A stretch of DNA of 64,000 bases from Hymenobacter cavernae (GCF_014641455.1 NZ_BMHT01000004.1:92025-156024); one strand, 5' to 3'. Positions 50,386 through 59,746 are shown, counted from the stretch's first letter. The notes: generated by a model not told the origin, from the sequence alone. Made by a program: numbers and translations.

Positions 50386-53172
50386 TTGCACTTCTCTTTC
50401 CTGAAACAAGCGATTAATAATCTGCTGTTTATCAGCTGCTTTCTGCTGCTATGCGCATCTAGGTCTTATGGGCTTGCTAACCCGGTGAAAGGCCAGTCGC
50501 GCACCATTGTAATTCCGAAAGCCGCGCACCCGCGGTTGCAGTTTGGCGCTCAACGGCTAGCCACGGCGCTGCAAGCAGCGGGCTACCAGGTGAAGGTGGT
50601 GCAGCAAGACAAGCCAGCCGGCAAGCAGGGGCTGATCATTGTGGGGATGCAAGGGGATGAGCTGTTGAAAAAAGCCAACGCCACCTACCAGCTAGGTGCG
50701 GCCAGAACCTTAGCGAAAGAAGGCTTTACTATCAACTCGGCAAAAGATAACGTGCTGGTAATCAACGGCGCCGATAACTCGGGCGCCCTGTACGGCTGCC
50801 TGGAGCTAGCCGACCAGGTAAAAGAGAAGAAGACGCTGCCCGCCCAAATTACCCAAATCGACCAGCCCGAAATGGTGCTGCGCGGTACCTGCATCGGCGT
50901 GCAAAAGCCAACGTACTTGCCCGGCCGCGGCGTGTACGAATACCCCTACACCCCCGAGGTGTTTCCGTGGCTCTACGATAAAGAGCTGTGGGTGAAGTAC
51001 CTCGACATGATGGTCGAGAACCGCTACAACTCGCTTTACCTCTGGAACGGGCACCCGTTTGCGTCGTTGGTACGCTTGAAGGAGTACCCGTACGCGGTAG
51101 AAGTAGACGAGGCGACTTTTAAGAAGAACGAAGAAATCTTCGGCTTTGTGACCAAGGAGGCGGATAAGCGCGGTATCTGGGTGATTCAGATGTTCTATAA
51201 CATCATCGTTTCCAAGCCTTTCGCCGAGCACCACAACATCAAAACCCAGGACCGCAACCGGCCTATCGTGCCGCTCATTGCCGATTACACGCGCAAATCG
51301 ATTGCCGCTTTCGTGGAGAAGTACCCGAACGTGGGCCTGATGGTGGCGCTAGGGGAAGCGATGGAAGGCGTGGGCCAAGACGACGTAGATTGGTTTACCA
51401 AGACCATCATCCCCGGCGTGCAGGACGGCTTGAAAGCCCTAGGCCAGACTACGCAGCCGCCCATCGTGCTGCGCGCCCACGACACCGACGCGCAAGCCGT
51501 GATGAAAGCGGCGCTGCCCATCTACAAGAATCTGTACACGGAAGCCAAGTTCAACGGCGAGGCCCTCACGACTTACACGCCCCGCGGCCCCTGGGCCGAG
51601 CTGCACCGCAACCTAAGCCGCATCGGCACGGTGCAGATCGAGAACGTGCACATCCTAGCCAACCTAGAGCCCTTCCGCTACGGCTCAGCCGACTTCATGC
51701 AGAAGAGCGTACAGGCGATGCACAACGTGTACGAAGCTAACGGTTTGCACCTCTACCCGCAAGCCTCGTACTGGGATTGGCCCTACACCGCCGACAAGGT
51801 AGCGCAGCGCCAATTGCAAGTAGACCGCGACTGGATCTGGTACAAAGGCTGGGCCCGCTACGCCTGGAGAGCCAACCGCCCGCGCCCTGCGGAAGTGAAC
51901 TACTGGGGCAACTCCATCGGCGAGATGTACGGCTGCGACGAACAAGCCGGCAAAGCCATCTTGGAAGCCTATGAAGAATCGGGCGAAATCTCGCCTAAGC
52001 TCCTGCGCCGCTACGGCATCACCGATGGCAACCGCCAGACGCTGACCCTAGGTATGCTGATGGGCCAGCTCATCAACCCGAACCGCTACGGCTTGTTCAC
52101 GCTGCTTTATAACTCGGAAGCGCCAGAGGGCGAGATGATTATCGAGTACGCTGCGAAGGAAGCCGCCCGCCAGCCGCACATCGGCGAAACGCCCCCGCAA
52201 GTAGCCGACGAAGTGGTGGTGCACGGCCGCAAGGCAGTGGCCGCCATCGAGAAGGCCGCGCCGAGCGTGACGAAGAACAAAGAAGAGTTCGAGCGCCTCA
52301 AAAACGACATGTACTGCTATGACGCCATGGCCAACTTCTACGCCGAAAAGGCGCGGGCCGCCGTGCAGGTGTTGCGTTACAAATACTCCAACAACGTAGC
52401 CGACCTAGAGCTGGCCGTGCCGCCCTTGCAGCGCAGCATCGAGCATTTCAAGAAGCTGGTGGAGCACACCCAAAACGCTTACCTCTACGCCAATAGCATG
52501 CAAACCTCCCAGCGCAAAATTCCGATGCGTGGGGTGGATGGTACCTACAAAACCTGGGTGGAAATGCTGCCAGTGTACGAGAAGGAGCTAACCAACTTCC
52601 GCCACAACATCGACTCGCTGAAGGCCATCAAGCCCTCGGCCCAAGCCAAGAAGCTCGTTGTTCTGAAGAACGCCCCGGTGAACGTGCTCAGCAAAGTCGA
52701 GGGCTACTACACCATTGCTCCTGGCCAAGAGGTGTTTGCCGATACTACCGCGCAGATCAAGGAGTTTGCCCCGGAGCTAGTGGGATTGAAAGGGGTGCTA
52801 CTCTCCAAAGCTAGCCAGCAGCGCCAAGGCACGGAAGTGAAGTTTTCGACCACCAAGCCGGTGAAAGTGCTGGTGGGCTACTTCGAGAAAAAGGGCAGCG
52901 GCTACTTGCAAGCGCCCCAACTCGAAACTGATGCCACCGCCAACGACTTCGGCCAAGCCGACACCAAAACCGCCCATGCCCTGCTGGTTGGCAAGCTGCC
53001 GCCCGTGAACGTGCATACGTTCTCCTTCAAAGCCGGCACGCACACCTTGAACCTAAACCGAGGCGCCTGCCTGATCCTAGGCTTCATCGACGGCAACCAA
53101 GACGTGCGCACCTACGACGCTGGCCTAGGTACGGGCGGGGAGAAAAAGGAAATCGACTGGCTTTTTGAGTAA
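50386..53172 (+). CDS. Secreted glycosidase-like protein of unassigned family (GH20/GH67-like N-domain + barrel), TTG start
   Basis: 928 aa. The only workable start is TTG at 50386, as it places a signal peptide (LLFISCFLLLCASRSYG) at the N-terminus and no in-frame ATG precedes it. Residues ~35-160 look like the zincin-like N-terminal domain that precedes GH20, GH67 and GH84 barrels (FGAQRLATALQAAGYQVKVV...DNSGALYGCLELADQV). A TIM-barrel-like region follows: RGTCIGVQKPTYLPGR, YLDMMVENRYNSLYLWNGHPF, GLMVALGEAMEGVGQDD, LRAHDTDAQAV and LHLYPQASYWDWPY. Candidate acids are E in GEAMEG and D in AHDTD. Helical and beta C-terminal regions follow. Context suggests a uronic-acid glycosidase (galacturonidase or glucuronidase) on pectin fragments, but this is inference. 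I cannot place it in a CAZy family. Confidence 0.75.
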   Translation: MHFSFLKQAINNLLFISCFLLLCASRSYGLANPVKGQSRTIVIPKAAHPRLQFGAQRLATALQAAGYQVKVVQQDKPAGKQGLIIVGMQGDELLKKANATYQLGAARTLAKEGFTINSAKDNVLVINGADNSGALYGCLELADQVKEKKTLPAQITQIDQPEMVLRGTCIGVQKPTYLPGRGVYEYPYTPEVFPWLYDKELWVKYLDMMVENRYNSLYLWNGHPFASLVRLKEYPYAVEVDEATFKKNEEIFGFVTKEADKRGIWVIQMFYNIIVSKPFAEHHNIKTQDRNRPIVPLIADYTRKSIAAFVEKYPNVGLMVALGEAMEGVGQDDVDWFTKTIIPGVQDGLKALGQTTQPPIVLRAHDTDAQAVMKAALPIYKNLYTEAKFNGEALTTYTPRGPWAELHRNLSRIGTVQIENVHILANLEPFRYGSADFMQKSVQAMHNVYEANGLHLYPQASYWDWPYTADKVAQRQLQVDRDWIWYKGWARYAWRANRPRPAEVNYWGNSIGEMYGCDEQAGKAILEAYEESGEISPKLLRRYGITDGNRQTLTLGMLMGQLINPNRYGLFTLLYNSEAPEGEMIIEYAAKEAARQPHIGETPPQVADEVVVHGRKAVAAIEKAAPSVTKNKEEFERLKNDMYCYDAMANFYAEKARAAVQVLRYKYSNNVADLELAVPPLQRSIEHFKKLVEHTQNAYLYANSMQTSQRKIPMRGVDGTYKTWVEMLPVYEKELTNFRHNIDSLKAIKPSAQAKKLVVLKNAPVNVLSKVEGYYTIAPGQEVFADTTAQIKEFAPELVGLKGVLLSKASQQRQGTEVKFSTTKPVKVLVGYFEKKGSGYLQAPQLETDATANDFGQADTKTAHALLVGKLPPVNVHTFSFKAGTHTLNLNRGACLILGFIDGNQDVRTYDAGLGTGGEKKEIDWLFE

Positions 53173-53197
53173 AGTGTCATTCTCCAGTCGGGCGCAA

Positions 53198-53261
53198 GTA
53201 GCGCGGACTTTGTAGTCCGCGGCGTGAACAAGCTAGGCGCGGACCACAAAGTTCGCGCTAC
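53198..53261. repeat. 24-bp inverted repeat (GTAGCGCGGACT family)
   Basis: The arms at 53198-53221 (GTAGCGCGGACTTTGTAGTC...) and 53238-53261 are complementary with two mismatches. A single-arm copy is at 6119-6142. The outer GTAGCGCG is shared with the 10648 and 23406 repeats. Confidence 0.85.
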
Positions 53262-53281
53262 ATAAAGAGGTAGTACAAACC

Positions 53282-54853
53282 ATGCATTTACGAACCAAGC
53301 TTCTTCTCTCCTTCGCTTGCCTAGCCCTGTGGCAACGGCCGCAACCTAGCTTTGCGCAGCAGAGCACGCCCGTGGTGCTGAACACCGATAAGCTGAAAAG
53401 CAGCGTCGCGTACTTCAACTCGCTGGACACGGAAGAAGCCGTGAAAAACTACGTCACCAACGCCCAGTCGGCTGACTGGATGGCGCAGAATGTGCCGCTG
53501 TTTGAGTGCCCCGATTCGGCCATCCAGGAGACCTACTACTACCGCTGGTGGACCATGCGCAAGCACCTGAAGCAGACCCCCGACGGCTACGTATTCACGG
53601 AGTTTATCACCCCGATGAACCACGCGGGCGTTCATAACACGATCAGCAGCGCCCTGGGTCACCACATCTACGAGGCCCGCTGGCTGCGCAATCAGCAGTA
53701 CCTCGACGAGTACATCAAGTTCTGGCTGTTCGTCGATCCGAAGCAGAAGAAGCCGCACCTGCACGCCTTTAGCAGTTGGCTCGATGATGCCGTGTACAAC
53801 CGTTACCTCGTCAAGCCCGACCTAGCTTTCGTGCAGGCCGTGCTGCCCGCCCTCAACGACGATTACCGCCTGTGGGAAACGGAGCGCAAGCTGCCCAACC
53901 AGATGTTCTGGCAGTTCGACGTGCGCGACGCCATGGAGGAATCTATCAGCGGCTCGCGCAAGGCCAAAAACGTGCGCCCCACCATCAACAGCTACATGTA
54001 CGGCAACGCGAAGGCGCTGGCAGCTATGGCAGCGCTGGTGAAAAACGACAGCCTCACGCGCAAGTACAAGCAGAAGGAAAAGGAGCTGAAGGTGTTGGTA
54101 CAGAAGAATTTGTGGGATGAGCCAGCGTCGTTCTTCAAGGTAAAATACGAAGCTGGTCCGCTCTGCGAATCGCGGGAGGAGCTAGGCTACATCCCGTGGT
54201 ACTTCTCCCTGCCCAACGACAAAGCCAAGTACGCCAAGCAGTGGGAGCAGCTCACCGACACGGCTGGCTTCAAAGCCAAATGGGGCCTAACTACCGCCGA
54301 GCGCCGCGCCCCCACCTTCCGAACCCACGGCTCCGGCCACGGCTGCGAGTGGGACGGCGCCGTGTGGCCCTTCGCCACCACCCAAACCCTGAAAGGCCTC
54401 GCCAACCTGCTCACTCAATACAAGCACCAAGACGGCATGAGCCCCCAGGTGTACTACGACGAGCTGCGCAAATATGCCCTTTCGCACCAGAAGAATGGCG
54501 TGCCCTACCTAGGTGAATATCAAGACGAAAAGAACGGCTACTGGCTCAAAGGTGACAACCCCCGCAGCAGCTTCTACAACCACTCCGGCTTCTGCGACTT
54601 GGTCATCAGCGACCTAGTCGGCCTAAAGCCCCGCACCGATAACAAGGTGGAAGTCTTCCCGCTAGTCCCGGCGGGGAAATGGGCGTGGTTCTGCCTCGAT
54701 AATGTGCCCTACCACGGTAAGAGCATCACGGTGCTGTGGGACGAAACCGGCCAGAAATACGGCAAAGGCAAAGGCCTGCGCATCTACGCCGACGGCAAGC
54801 AAATCTACCAAGGCAAAGACTTGAAGCGCGCATTGGCGACGCTGCCAGGCTAG
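53282..54853 (+). CDS. MGH1-like (alpha/alpha)6-barrel glycoside hydrolase, secreted
   Basis: 523 aa, signal peptide (residues 1-25, PSFAQ). The body is an (alpha/alpha)6-toroid of the type annotated as mannosylglycerate-hydrolase-like (MGH1): FECPDSAIQETYYYRWWTMRKHLKQ, HLHAFSSWLDDAVYNRYLV, FWQFDVRDAMEESISGSR, RPTINSYMYGNAKALAAMA and THGSGHGCEWDGAVWPFATTQTLKGLANLL. The WDGAVWPF element and the D in WQFDVRDAMEE are likely active-site features. A small C-terminal beta domain ends in DGKQIYQGKDLKRA. The substrate is unknown; in this locus it probably trims a pectin-derived oligosaccharide in the periplasm. Spacers on both sides carry long inverted repeats. Confidence 0.82.
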   Translation: MHLRTKLLLSFACLALWQRPQPSFAQQSTPVVLNTDKLKSSVAYFNSLDTEEAVKNYVTNAQSADWMAQNVPLFECPDSAIQETYYYRWWTMRKHLKQTPDGYVFTEFITPMNHAGVHNTISSALGHHIYEARWLRNQQYLDEYIKFWLFVDPKQKKPHLHAFSSWLDDAVYNRYLVKPDLAFVQAVLPALNDDYRLWETERKLPNQMFWQFDVRDAMEESISGSRKAKNVRPTINSYMYGNAKALAAMAALVKNDSLTRKYKQKEKELKVLVQKNLWDEPASFFKVKYEAGPLCESREELGYIPWYFSLPNDKAKYAKQWEQLTDTAGFKAKWGLTTAERRAPTFRTHGSGHGCEWDGAVWPFATTQTLKGLANLLTQYKHQDGMSPQVYYDELRKYALSHQKNGVPYLGEYQDEKNGYWLKGDNPRSSFYNHSGFCDLVISDLVGLKPRTDNKVEVFPLVPAGKWAWFCLDNVPYHGKSITVLWDETGQKYGKGKGLRIYADGKQIYQGKDLKRALATLPG

Positions 54854-54869
54854 GTAATTCGTCTCGTTC

Positions 54870-55064
54870 AGGTGGGGCGCCTCACCCCCCGGCCCCCTCT
54901 CCGAAAAGGAGAGGGGGAGCCTGATGCAAGAAGTGCGAAGTGCTAGGTTCTCAGTTTTAAGTGACCTTTTTAACGCAACCTTCAACCCTTCTCACCCAAC
55001 ACTTCAGACGATGGCTCCCCCTCTCCTTCTCGGAGAGGGGGCTGGGGGGTGAGGCGTCCCACCT
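54870..55064. repeat. 52-bp inverted repeat (CTCACCCCCCGGCCCCCTCTCC family)
   Basis: The arms at 54870-54921 and 55013-55064 are reverse complements with three mismatches. Each arm also folds on itself through CCCCCTCTCC...GGAGAGGGGG. The 91-nt spacer is unrelated sequence. It is of the REP-like type seen in many Bacteroidota genomes. Confidence 0.92.
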
Positions 55065-55100
55065 GCATTAATTACTTCATTATTCAACCTCAAGTACCTT

Positions 55101-56690
55101 ATGAAGCAAAACGGAATACTCCGAAACCTCAAAAGCCTAGCCTTCGGCTTGTTGCTTTTGCTGGCAAGTTCAACGGCTTCCGTTGCGCAGCAGTACTACA
55201 ACGTGGTGAAATACGGCGCGCGCCGCGACAGCAGCAAGCTAGCTACCCAGGCCATTGCCAAAGCCATCGACGCGGCTTCGAAGGCGGGGGGCGGCACGGT
55301 GTATTTCCCGGCGGGTAAGTACAAAACCGGCCCGATTCACCTCAAAAGCAACATCACCATCGACATTGATGCGGGGGCGGAAATCTACTTCAGCAATAAC
55401 TTCGACGACTACCTGCCCATGGTGCAGTCGCGCTACGAGGGCGTAGATGTGATTAACTTCTCGCCGCTGTTTTACGCCTACAAAGTGGAGAACATCACCA
55501 TCAAAGGTCGCGGCCTGATTGATGGGCAGGGCAAGAAATGGTGGGCGTTTGCCGAGGGCAAGTCGCGGCGGGAAAACGAGTCGAAGTGGCAGAAGGAATT
55601 CCGGCGCCTGAACCCGGAGGTGCTGAACAGTCTGAAGCCTGACGTACCGGGCGTGATGGAGCGCGCCTTTTTGCGGCCGCCGTTCATTCAGCCTATGTAC
55701 TGCAAGAATGTGCTGATCGAAGGCATCACTATTCGCAACTCGCCCTTCTGGACGGTGAACCCCGAGTTCTGTGAGAACGTGACGGTTACGGGCGTGACGA
55801 TCAACAACCCGAAGTCGCCGAACACCGACGGCATCAACCCGGAGTCGTGCAAGTACGTGCACATTTCCAACTGCCACATCAGCGTCGGCGACGACTGCAT
55901 TACCATCAAATCGGGTAAGGATGGTCCGGGCCGTAAAATGGCCGCACCAGCTGAAAACTATACCATTACCAACTGCACCATGCTCTCGGGGCACGGTGGT
56001 GTGGTCATCGGCAGCGAGATGTCGGGCGACGTGAAGAAAATTACCATTTCCAACTGCATCTTCGACGGTACTGACCGCGGCATCCGCATCAAGACGGCCC
56101 GCGGCAGGGGAGGGGTAGTGGAGGAAATCAGGGTGGACAACATTGTGATGAAGAACATCCGCGAACAGGCCATTGTGCTGGATATGCAGTACGCTAAAAG
56201 CCAGCCCGAGCCCATCACGGAGCGCACCCCTAGGTTCCGCAACATTCACTTCAGCAACATCACCGCCGAGACAAACCAAGCGGGCTACCTAAACGGCTTG
56301 GAGGAGATGCCCATCGAAAACGTCACCTTCAACAACATGAACCTCAATGCCAAAACCGGCTTCACGGTGAAGCAAGCCCAGAACATTGAGTTTCACAACG
56401 TGCAGGTAAATGCCGCCACCGGCCCCGCCGTGCGCGCCGAAAACGTGAAAACCCTGCTGCTCGACGGCGTACGCACCCTAGCTCCCAAAGCCGCCACCGC
56501 CACTATCGACCTGACCAACGCCGAAGATGTGTTCGTCTATAACTCCTTCCCCGCCGCCGGCACCGAAACCTTCCTGAAGCTCAACGGCGACAAAACCAAG
56601 AACGTGGTGCTGCGCAACAACAACTTCAAGTACGTGAAAGCGCCGCTGAAGAAGGAGGATGCGGTGAAGGAACAAGTGGTAGTGGATTAA
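55101..56690 (+). CDS. GH28 polygalacturonase-family glycoside hydrolase
   Basis: 529 aa, signal peptide (residues 1-29). It has a right-handed beta-helix with the complete GH28 signature: N241-T-D243 (SPNTDGINP), D264-D265 (SVGDDCITIKSG), H298 (SGHGGVVIGSEMSG) and R329-I-K331 (GIRIKTARGRGG). The N-terminus has the usual VVKYGARRDSSKLATQAIAKAIDAASKAGGGTVYFPAG. All catalytic aspartates and the substrate-binding RIK are present, so it should be active as an exo- or endo-polygalacturonase or rhamnogalacturonan-type hydrolase. GH28 subclass cannot be decided by eye. It is a central depolymerising enzyme of the plus-strand PUL. Confidence 0.96.
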   Translation: MKQNGILRNLKSLAFGLLLLLASSTASVAQQYYNVVKYGARRDSSKLATQAIAKAIDAASKAGGGTVYFPAGKYKTGPIHLKSNITIDIDAGAEIYFSNNFDDYLPMVQSRYEGVDVINFSPLFYAYKVENITIKGRGLIDGQGKKWWAFAEGKSRRENESKWQKEFRRLNPEVLNSLKPDVPGVMERAFLRPPFIQPMYCKNVLIEGITIRNSPFWTVNPEFCENVTVTGVTINNPKSPNTDGINPESCKYVHISNCHISVGDDCITIKSGKDGPGRKMAAPAENYTITNCTMLSGHGGVVIGSEMSGDVKKITISNCIFDGTDRGIRIKTARGRGGVVEEIRVDNIVMKNIREQAIVLDMQYAKSQPEPITERTPRFRNIHFSNITAETNQAGYLNGLEEMPIENVTFNNMNLNAKTGFTVKQAQNIEFHNVQVNAATGPAVRAENVKTLLLDGVRTLAPKAATATIDLTNAEDVFVYNSFPAAGTETFLKLNGDKTKNVVLRNNNFKYVKAPLKKEDAVKEQVVVD

Positions 56691-56719
56691 AAAACGATTA
56701 AGAACGAACCCTCCAGAAC

Positions 56720-56913
56720 GTCATGCTGAGCTTGCCGAAGCATCTCTCCCGCTTCGCCTACCGATTGTAGAGACGCGACACTTCGCGTCTCCCCTTTGCA
56801 CGATCACCTAGCCAAACAACATCAGCAACGAGGAGACGCGAAGTGTCGCGTCTCTACATCAGCCTGGCGTTTACAACGAAGTAGTAGAGATGCTTCGACC
56901 AGCTCAGCATGAC
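56720..56913. repeat. Composite nested inverted repeat upstream of GH95
   Basis: The outer arms GTCATGCTGAGCTTGCC... (56720-56747) and 56886-56913 have two mismatches. The inner arms TGTAGAGACGCGACACTTCG... (56766-56791) and 56833-56858 are perfect 26-mers and are themselves palindromic. The left half is nearly identical to that at 59760. Confidence 0.9.
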
Positions 56914-56926
56914 AATTATCAATAGT

Positions 56927-59746
56927 ATGATCAACCTGCGCTTTGTCCTCAGTATCACGGGATTATTATGCTTAACCTTAGGCACCAGTGAGGCGCAGCA
57001 GCTAAAGCTACAGTACAACCAGCCTGCCGAGAAGTGGACCGACGCCCTGCCCATCGGCAACGGCAAGCTCGGCGGTATGATGTTCGGTGGGGTGGCGGAA
57101 GACCGGATTCAATTCAATGAAGCCACGCTCTGGACGGGGCGGCCGCGTACCTACTACCGCGAAGGTGCCGCGCAGTACCTAGGTCCCATTCGCCAACTAC
57201 TGGCGGAGGGCAAGCAAGCCGAGGCGGAGGCCCTAGCCGAACAGCACTTTATGGGCGTGAAGGACCACGAAGGCGAGTACGAGACGCAGAAAACGGCGTG
57301 GCTGCAAAAGGTGAGTGCCGTGAACGTAACGGCTGCTCTAGCGCCCGGCCACACTTGGCAGAACCTAGCTGTTTCGGCGTTAAATGGTTGGGAAAGTGTT
57401 GGTTTGGAGGGTCTTGATGGCGCCGTGTGGTTCAAGACATCGTTCGATGTGCCCCAGGCTTGGGCTGGCAAAAACCTGACGGTGGCCCTAGGTCGCATTC
57501 GGGATGTGGACTACACCTACGTGAACGGCACCCAGATCGGCACCGACGAAGGCATCAGCAAAAAGCGGCGCTACACCATTCCGGCCGCGGCGCTGCATGC
57601 TGGCAAGAACCAGCTGGTAATCAAGGTGCTGAACTTCTATGATAAGGGTGGCCTGATCGGGGTGAAGGAAAAGCAGCCGGTATTTGTGGTGTATCCCGAA
57701 GGTGGTAGCCCCGAAACCAACGTGCCGCTCGACCCGGCTTGGCAGTACTGGATTCAGGACGATCAGCCGCCGCTGTTTCCTTCTTACGAAGCGAGCTACC
57801 AGCCCTTTGGCGACGTGTATTTGCAGTTTCCGCAAGCTGGCACGCCCACTAAGTACCACCGCGAGCTAGACCTGAACGAGGCCATCACGCGGGTTTCGTA
57901 CGCCAGCAACGGCGTCAACTTCACCCGCGAGTATTTCGCCAGCGCGCCCGGCCAAGCTATCATCTGCCACCTCACAGCCGATAAGAAAGGCGCCCTCAAC
58001 CTAGCTGCCTTACTGAAAAGTCCGCACAAGCAAATGACTACGCGCCGCGTGGATGACCACACCCTAGCCCTCTCAGTGCAGGTGCGCGACGGGGTGTTGC
58101 GGGGCGTGAGCTACCTACGAGTAGATGCCAAGCGCGGCAAAGTGACGGTGACGAACGACCAGATTAAGCTGGAAAACGCCGACGAAGTCACTTTCACCCT
58201 GACGGCAGCTACTAGTTTTAAGAACTACAAAGACGTATCAGCCGACCCGGAAAAGCTAGCTGCTCAGGCTCAAGCCTCTAGCAAAGGCAAGAAGTACGAT
58301 GCCCTAAAAGCCGAACACCTGCGCGAGTACCAAGGCTACTTCAAAAGCTTTGCCGTGGACCTAGGTCACAGCGCCAACGAAAACTTGCCGACGGATGAGC
58401 GCATTCAGCGGTTTAGTCCGAACGCCGATCCGGCGCTGCTGGCCTTGTACATACAGTACGGGCGCTACCTGCTCATCTCCTGTTCGCGGCCCGGCGCGCA
58501 GGCGGCCAACCTGCAAGGCATTTGGAACGAGTCGCTTACACCGTCGTGGGGCAGCAAGTATACTACCAACATCAACTTGCAGATGAACTACTGGCCAGCG
58601 GAGGCGCTGAACCTTTCGGCCTGCACCGAACCGCTGTTCCGGCTGATCGATGAGGCAGCCGAAGCGGGCAAAGGCACCGCTAAAGCCCATTACAACGCAC
58701 CTGGCTGGGTGCTTCACCACAACACCGATCTGTGGCGCGGCACGGCGCCGATTAATGCCTCGAATCACGGCATTTGGGTGACGGGCGCGGCGTGGCTAAC
58801 CCAGCACATTTGGGAGCATTACCAGTTCACGCAAGACAAAGAGTTTCTGCGCCAGCAGTACCCGGTGATGAAGGAAGCAGCTAGCTTCTTCGTGAACTTC
58901 CTGGTGAAGGACCCCAAAACCGGTTGGCTTATCAGCACGCCCTCGAACTCACCGGAGCACGGCGGCTTGGTGGCCGGCCCGACCATGGACCACCAGATTA
59001 TTCGGGAGCTGTTCAAGAATTGCAGCGCCGCCGCCCAAGTGCTCGGCACCGACGCCGATTTCCGAAAAACGTTAGCAGAAAAAGCTAGCCAACTTGCTCC
59101 AAATCAAATCGGTAAGCACGGTCAGCTACAAGAGTGGCTCGAAGACAAAGACGACCCCACCGACACCCACCGGCACGTGTCGCACCTCTGGGGCGTGTTC
59201 CCCGGCACCGACATCACCTGGGCCACGCCCGACTTGCTAAAAGCCGCCAAACAGTCGCTGCTCTACCGCGGCGACGAGGGCACGGGCTGGAGCCTAGCCT
59301 GGAAAGTCAACCTGTGGGCTAGGTTCAAGGACGGCGACCATACCCTCCTGATTGCGAAGAACTTGCTTTCGCCCGCCGAAACCGGCACCGGTAGCGAGCG
59401 GGGCGGCGTGTACCACAACCTGTTCGACGCGCACCCGCCCTTCCAGATCGACGGCAACTTCGGTGGCGCGGCGGGTCTGGCCGAAATGCTGGTGCAAAGC
59501 CAAGCCGGCTACCTCGACCTGCTGCCTGCCCTACCCACTGCCCTACCCACCGGTGAGATTCGCGGCCTCTGCGCCCGCGGCGGCTTCGAGCTAGCTATGA
59601 AGTGGCAGCAAGGCAAGCTCCAACAACTTGAAATTCTGTCGAAAACGGGTGGCACCTGCGTGCTGCACTACGGCACCAAAGAAGTGAGCCTAGCGACGCA
59701 AAAGGGTAAAACCTACCGACTGAACGGTGATTTGAAGTCGCTTTAA
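56927..59746 (+). CDS. GH95-family glycosidase with a ~170-aa beta-sandwich insertion
   Basis: 939 aa from the ATG at 56927 (signal MINLRFVLSITGLLCLTLG...EAQ). An ATG at 56909 lies within the flanking repeat and is rejected. GH95 signatures: LPIGNGKLGGMMFGGVAEDRIQFNEATLWTG, QGIWNESLTPSWGSKYTTNINLQMNYWPAE (catalytic-dyad Asn pair), STPSNSPEHGG (acid Glu) and QIDGNFGGAAGLAEML (Asp). Between QHFMGVK and YEASYQPFGDVYLQF, where ordinary GH95 proteins have only a few residues, about 170 residues (~111-286) intervene. They read like the jelly-roll domain of sialate O-acetylesterases or GH2 (WFKTSFDVPQAWAGKNLTVALGRIRDVDYTYVNGTQIG). GH95 enzymes release alpha-L-fucose or alpha-L-galactose; L-galactose caps RG-II side chain A, which suits the locus. 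Confidence 0.94.
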   Translation: MINLRFVLSITGLLCLTLGTSEAQQLKLQYNQPAEKWTDALPIGNGKLGGMMFGGVAEDRIQFNEATLWTGRPRTYYREGAAQYLGPIRQLLAEGKQAEAEALAEQHFMGVKDHEGEYETQKTAWLQKVSAVNVTAALAPGHTWQNLAVSALNGWESVGLEGLDGAVWFKTSFDVPQAWAGKNLTVALGRIRDVDYTYVNGTQIGTDEGISKKRRYTIPAAALHAGKNQLVIKVLNFYDKGGLIGVKEKQPVFVVYPEGGSPETNVPLDPAWQYWIQDDQPPLFPSYEASYQPFGDVYLQFPQAGTPTKYHRELDLNEAITRVSYASNGVNFTREYFASAPGQAIICHLTADKKGALNLAALLKSPHKQMTTRRVDDHTLALSVQVRDGVLRGVSYLRVDAKRGKVTVTNDQIKLENADEVTFTLTAATSFKNYKDVSADPEKLAAQAQASSKGKKYDALKAEHLREYQGYFKSFAVDLGHSANENLPTDERIQRFSPNADPALLALYIQYGRYLLISCSRPGAQAANLQGIWNESLTPSWGSKYTTNINLQMNYWPAEALNLSACTEPLFRLIDEAAEAGKGTAKAHYNAPGWVLHHNTDLWRGTAPINASNHGIWVTGAAWLTQHIWEHYQFTQDKEFLRQQYPVMKEAASFFVNFLVKDPKTGWLISTPSNSPEHGGLVAGPTMDHQIIRELFKNCSAAAQVLGTDADFRKTLAEKASQLAPNQIGKHGQLQEWLEDKDDPTDTHRHVSHLWGVFPGTDITWATPDLLKAAKQSLLYRGDEGTGWSLAWKVNLWARFKDGDHTLLIAKNLLSPAETGTGSERGGVYHNLFDAHPPFQIDGNFGGAAGLAEMLVQSQAGYLDLLPALPTALPTGEIRGLCARGGFELAMKWQQGKLQQLEILSKTGGTCVLHYGTKEVSLATQKGKTYRLNGDLKSL

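Noticed and set aside
55239..56279. 346-codon antisense frame inside GH28
   Set aside because: Shadow of the GH28 reading frame; rich in Arg/His/Val as expected for complementary translation.
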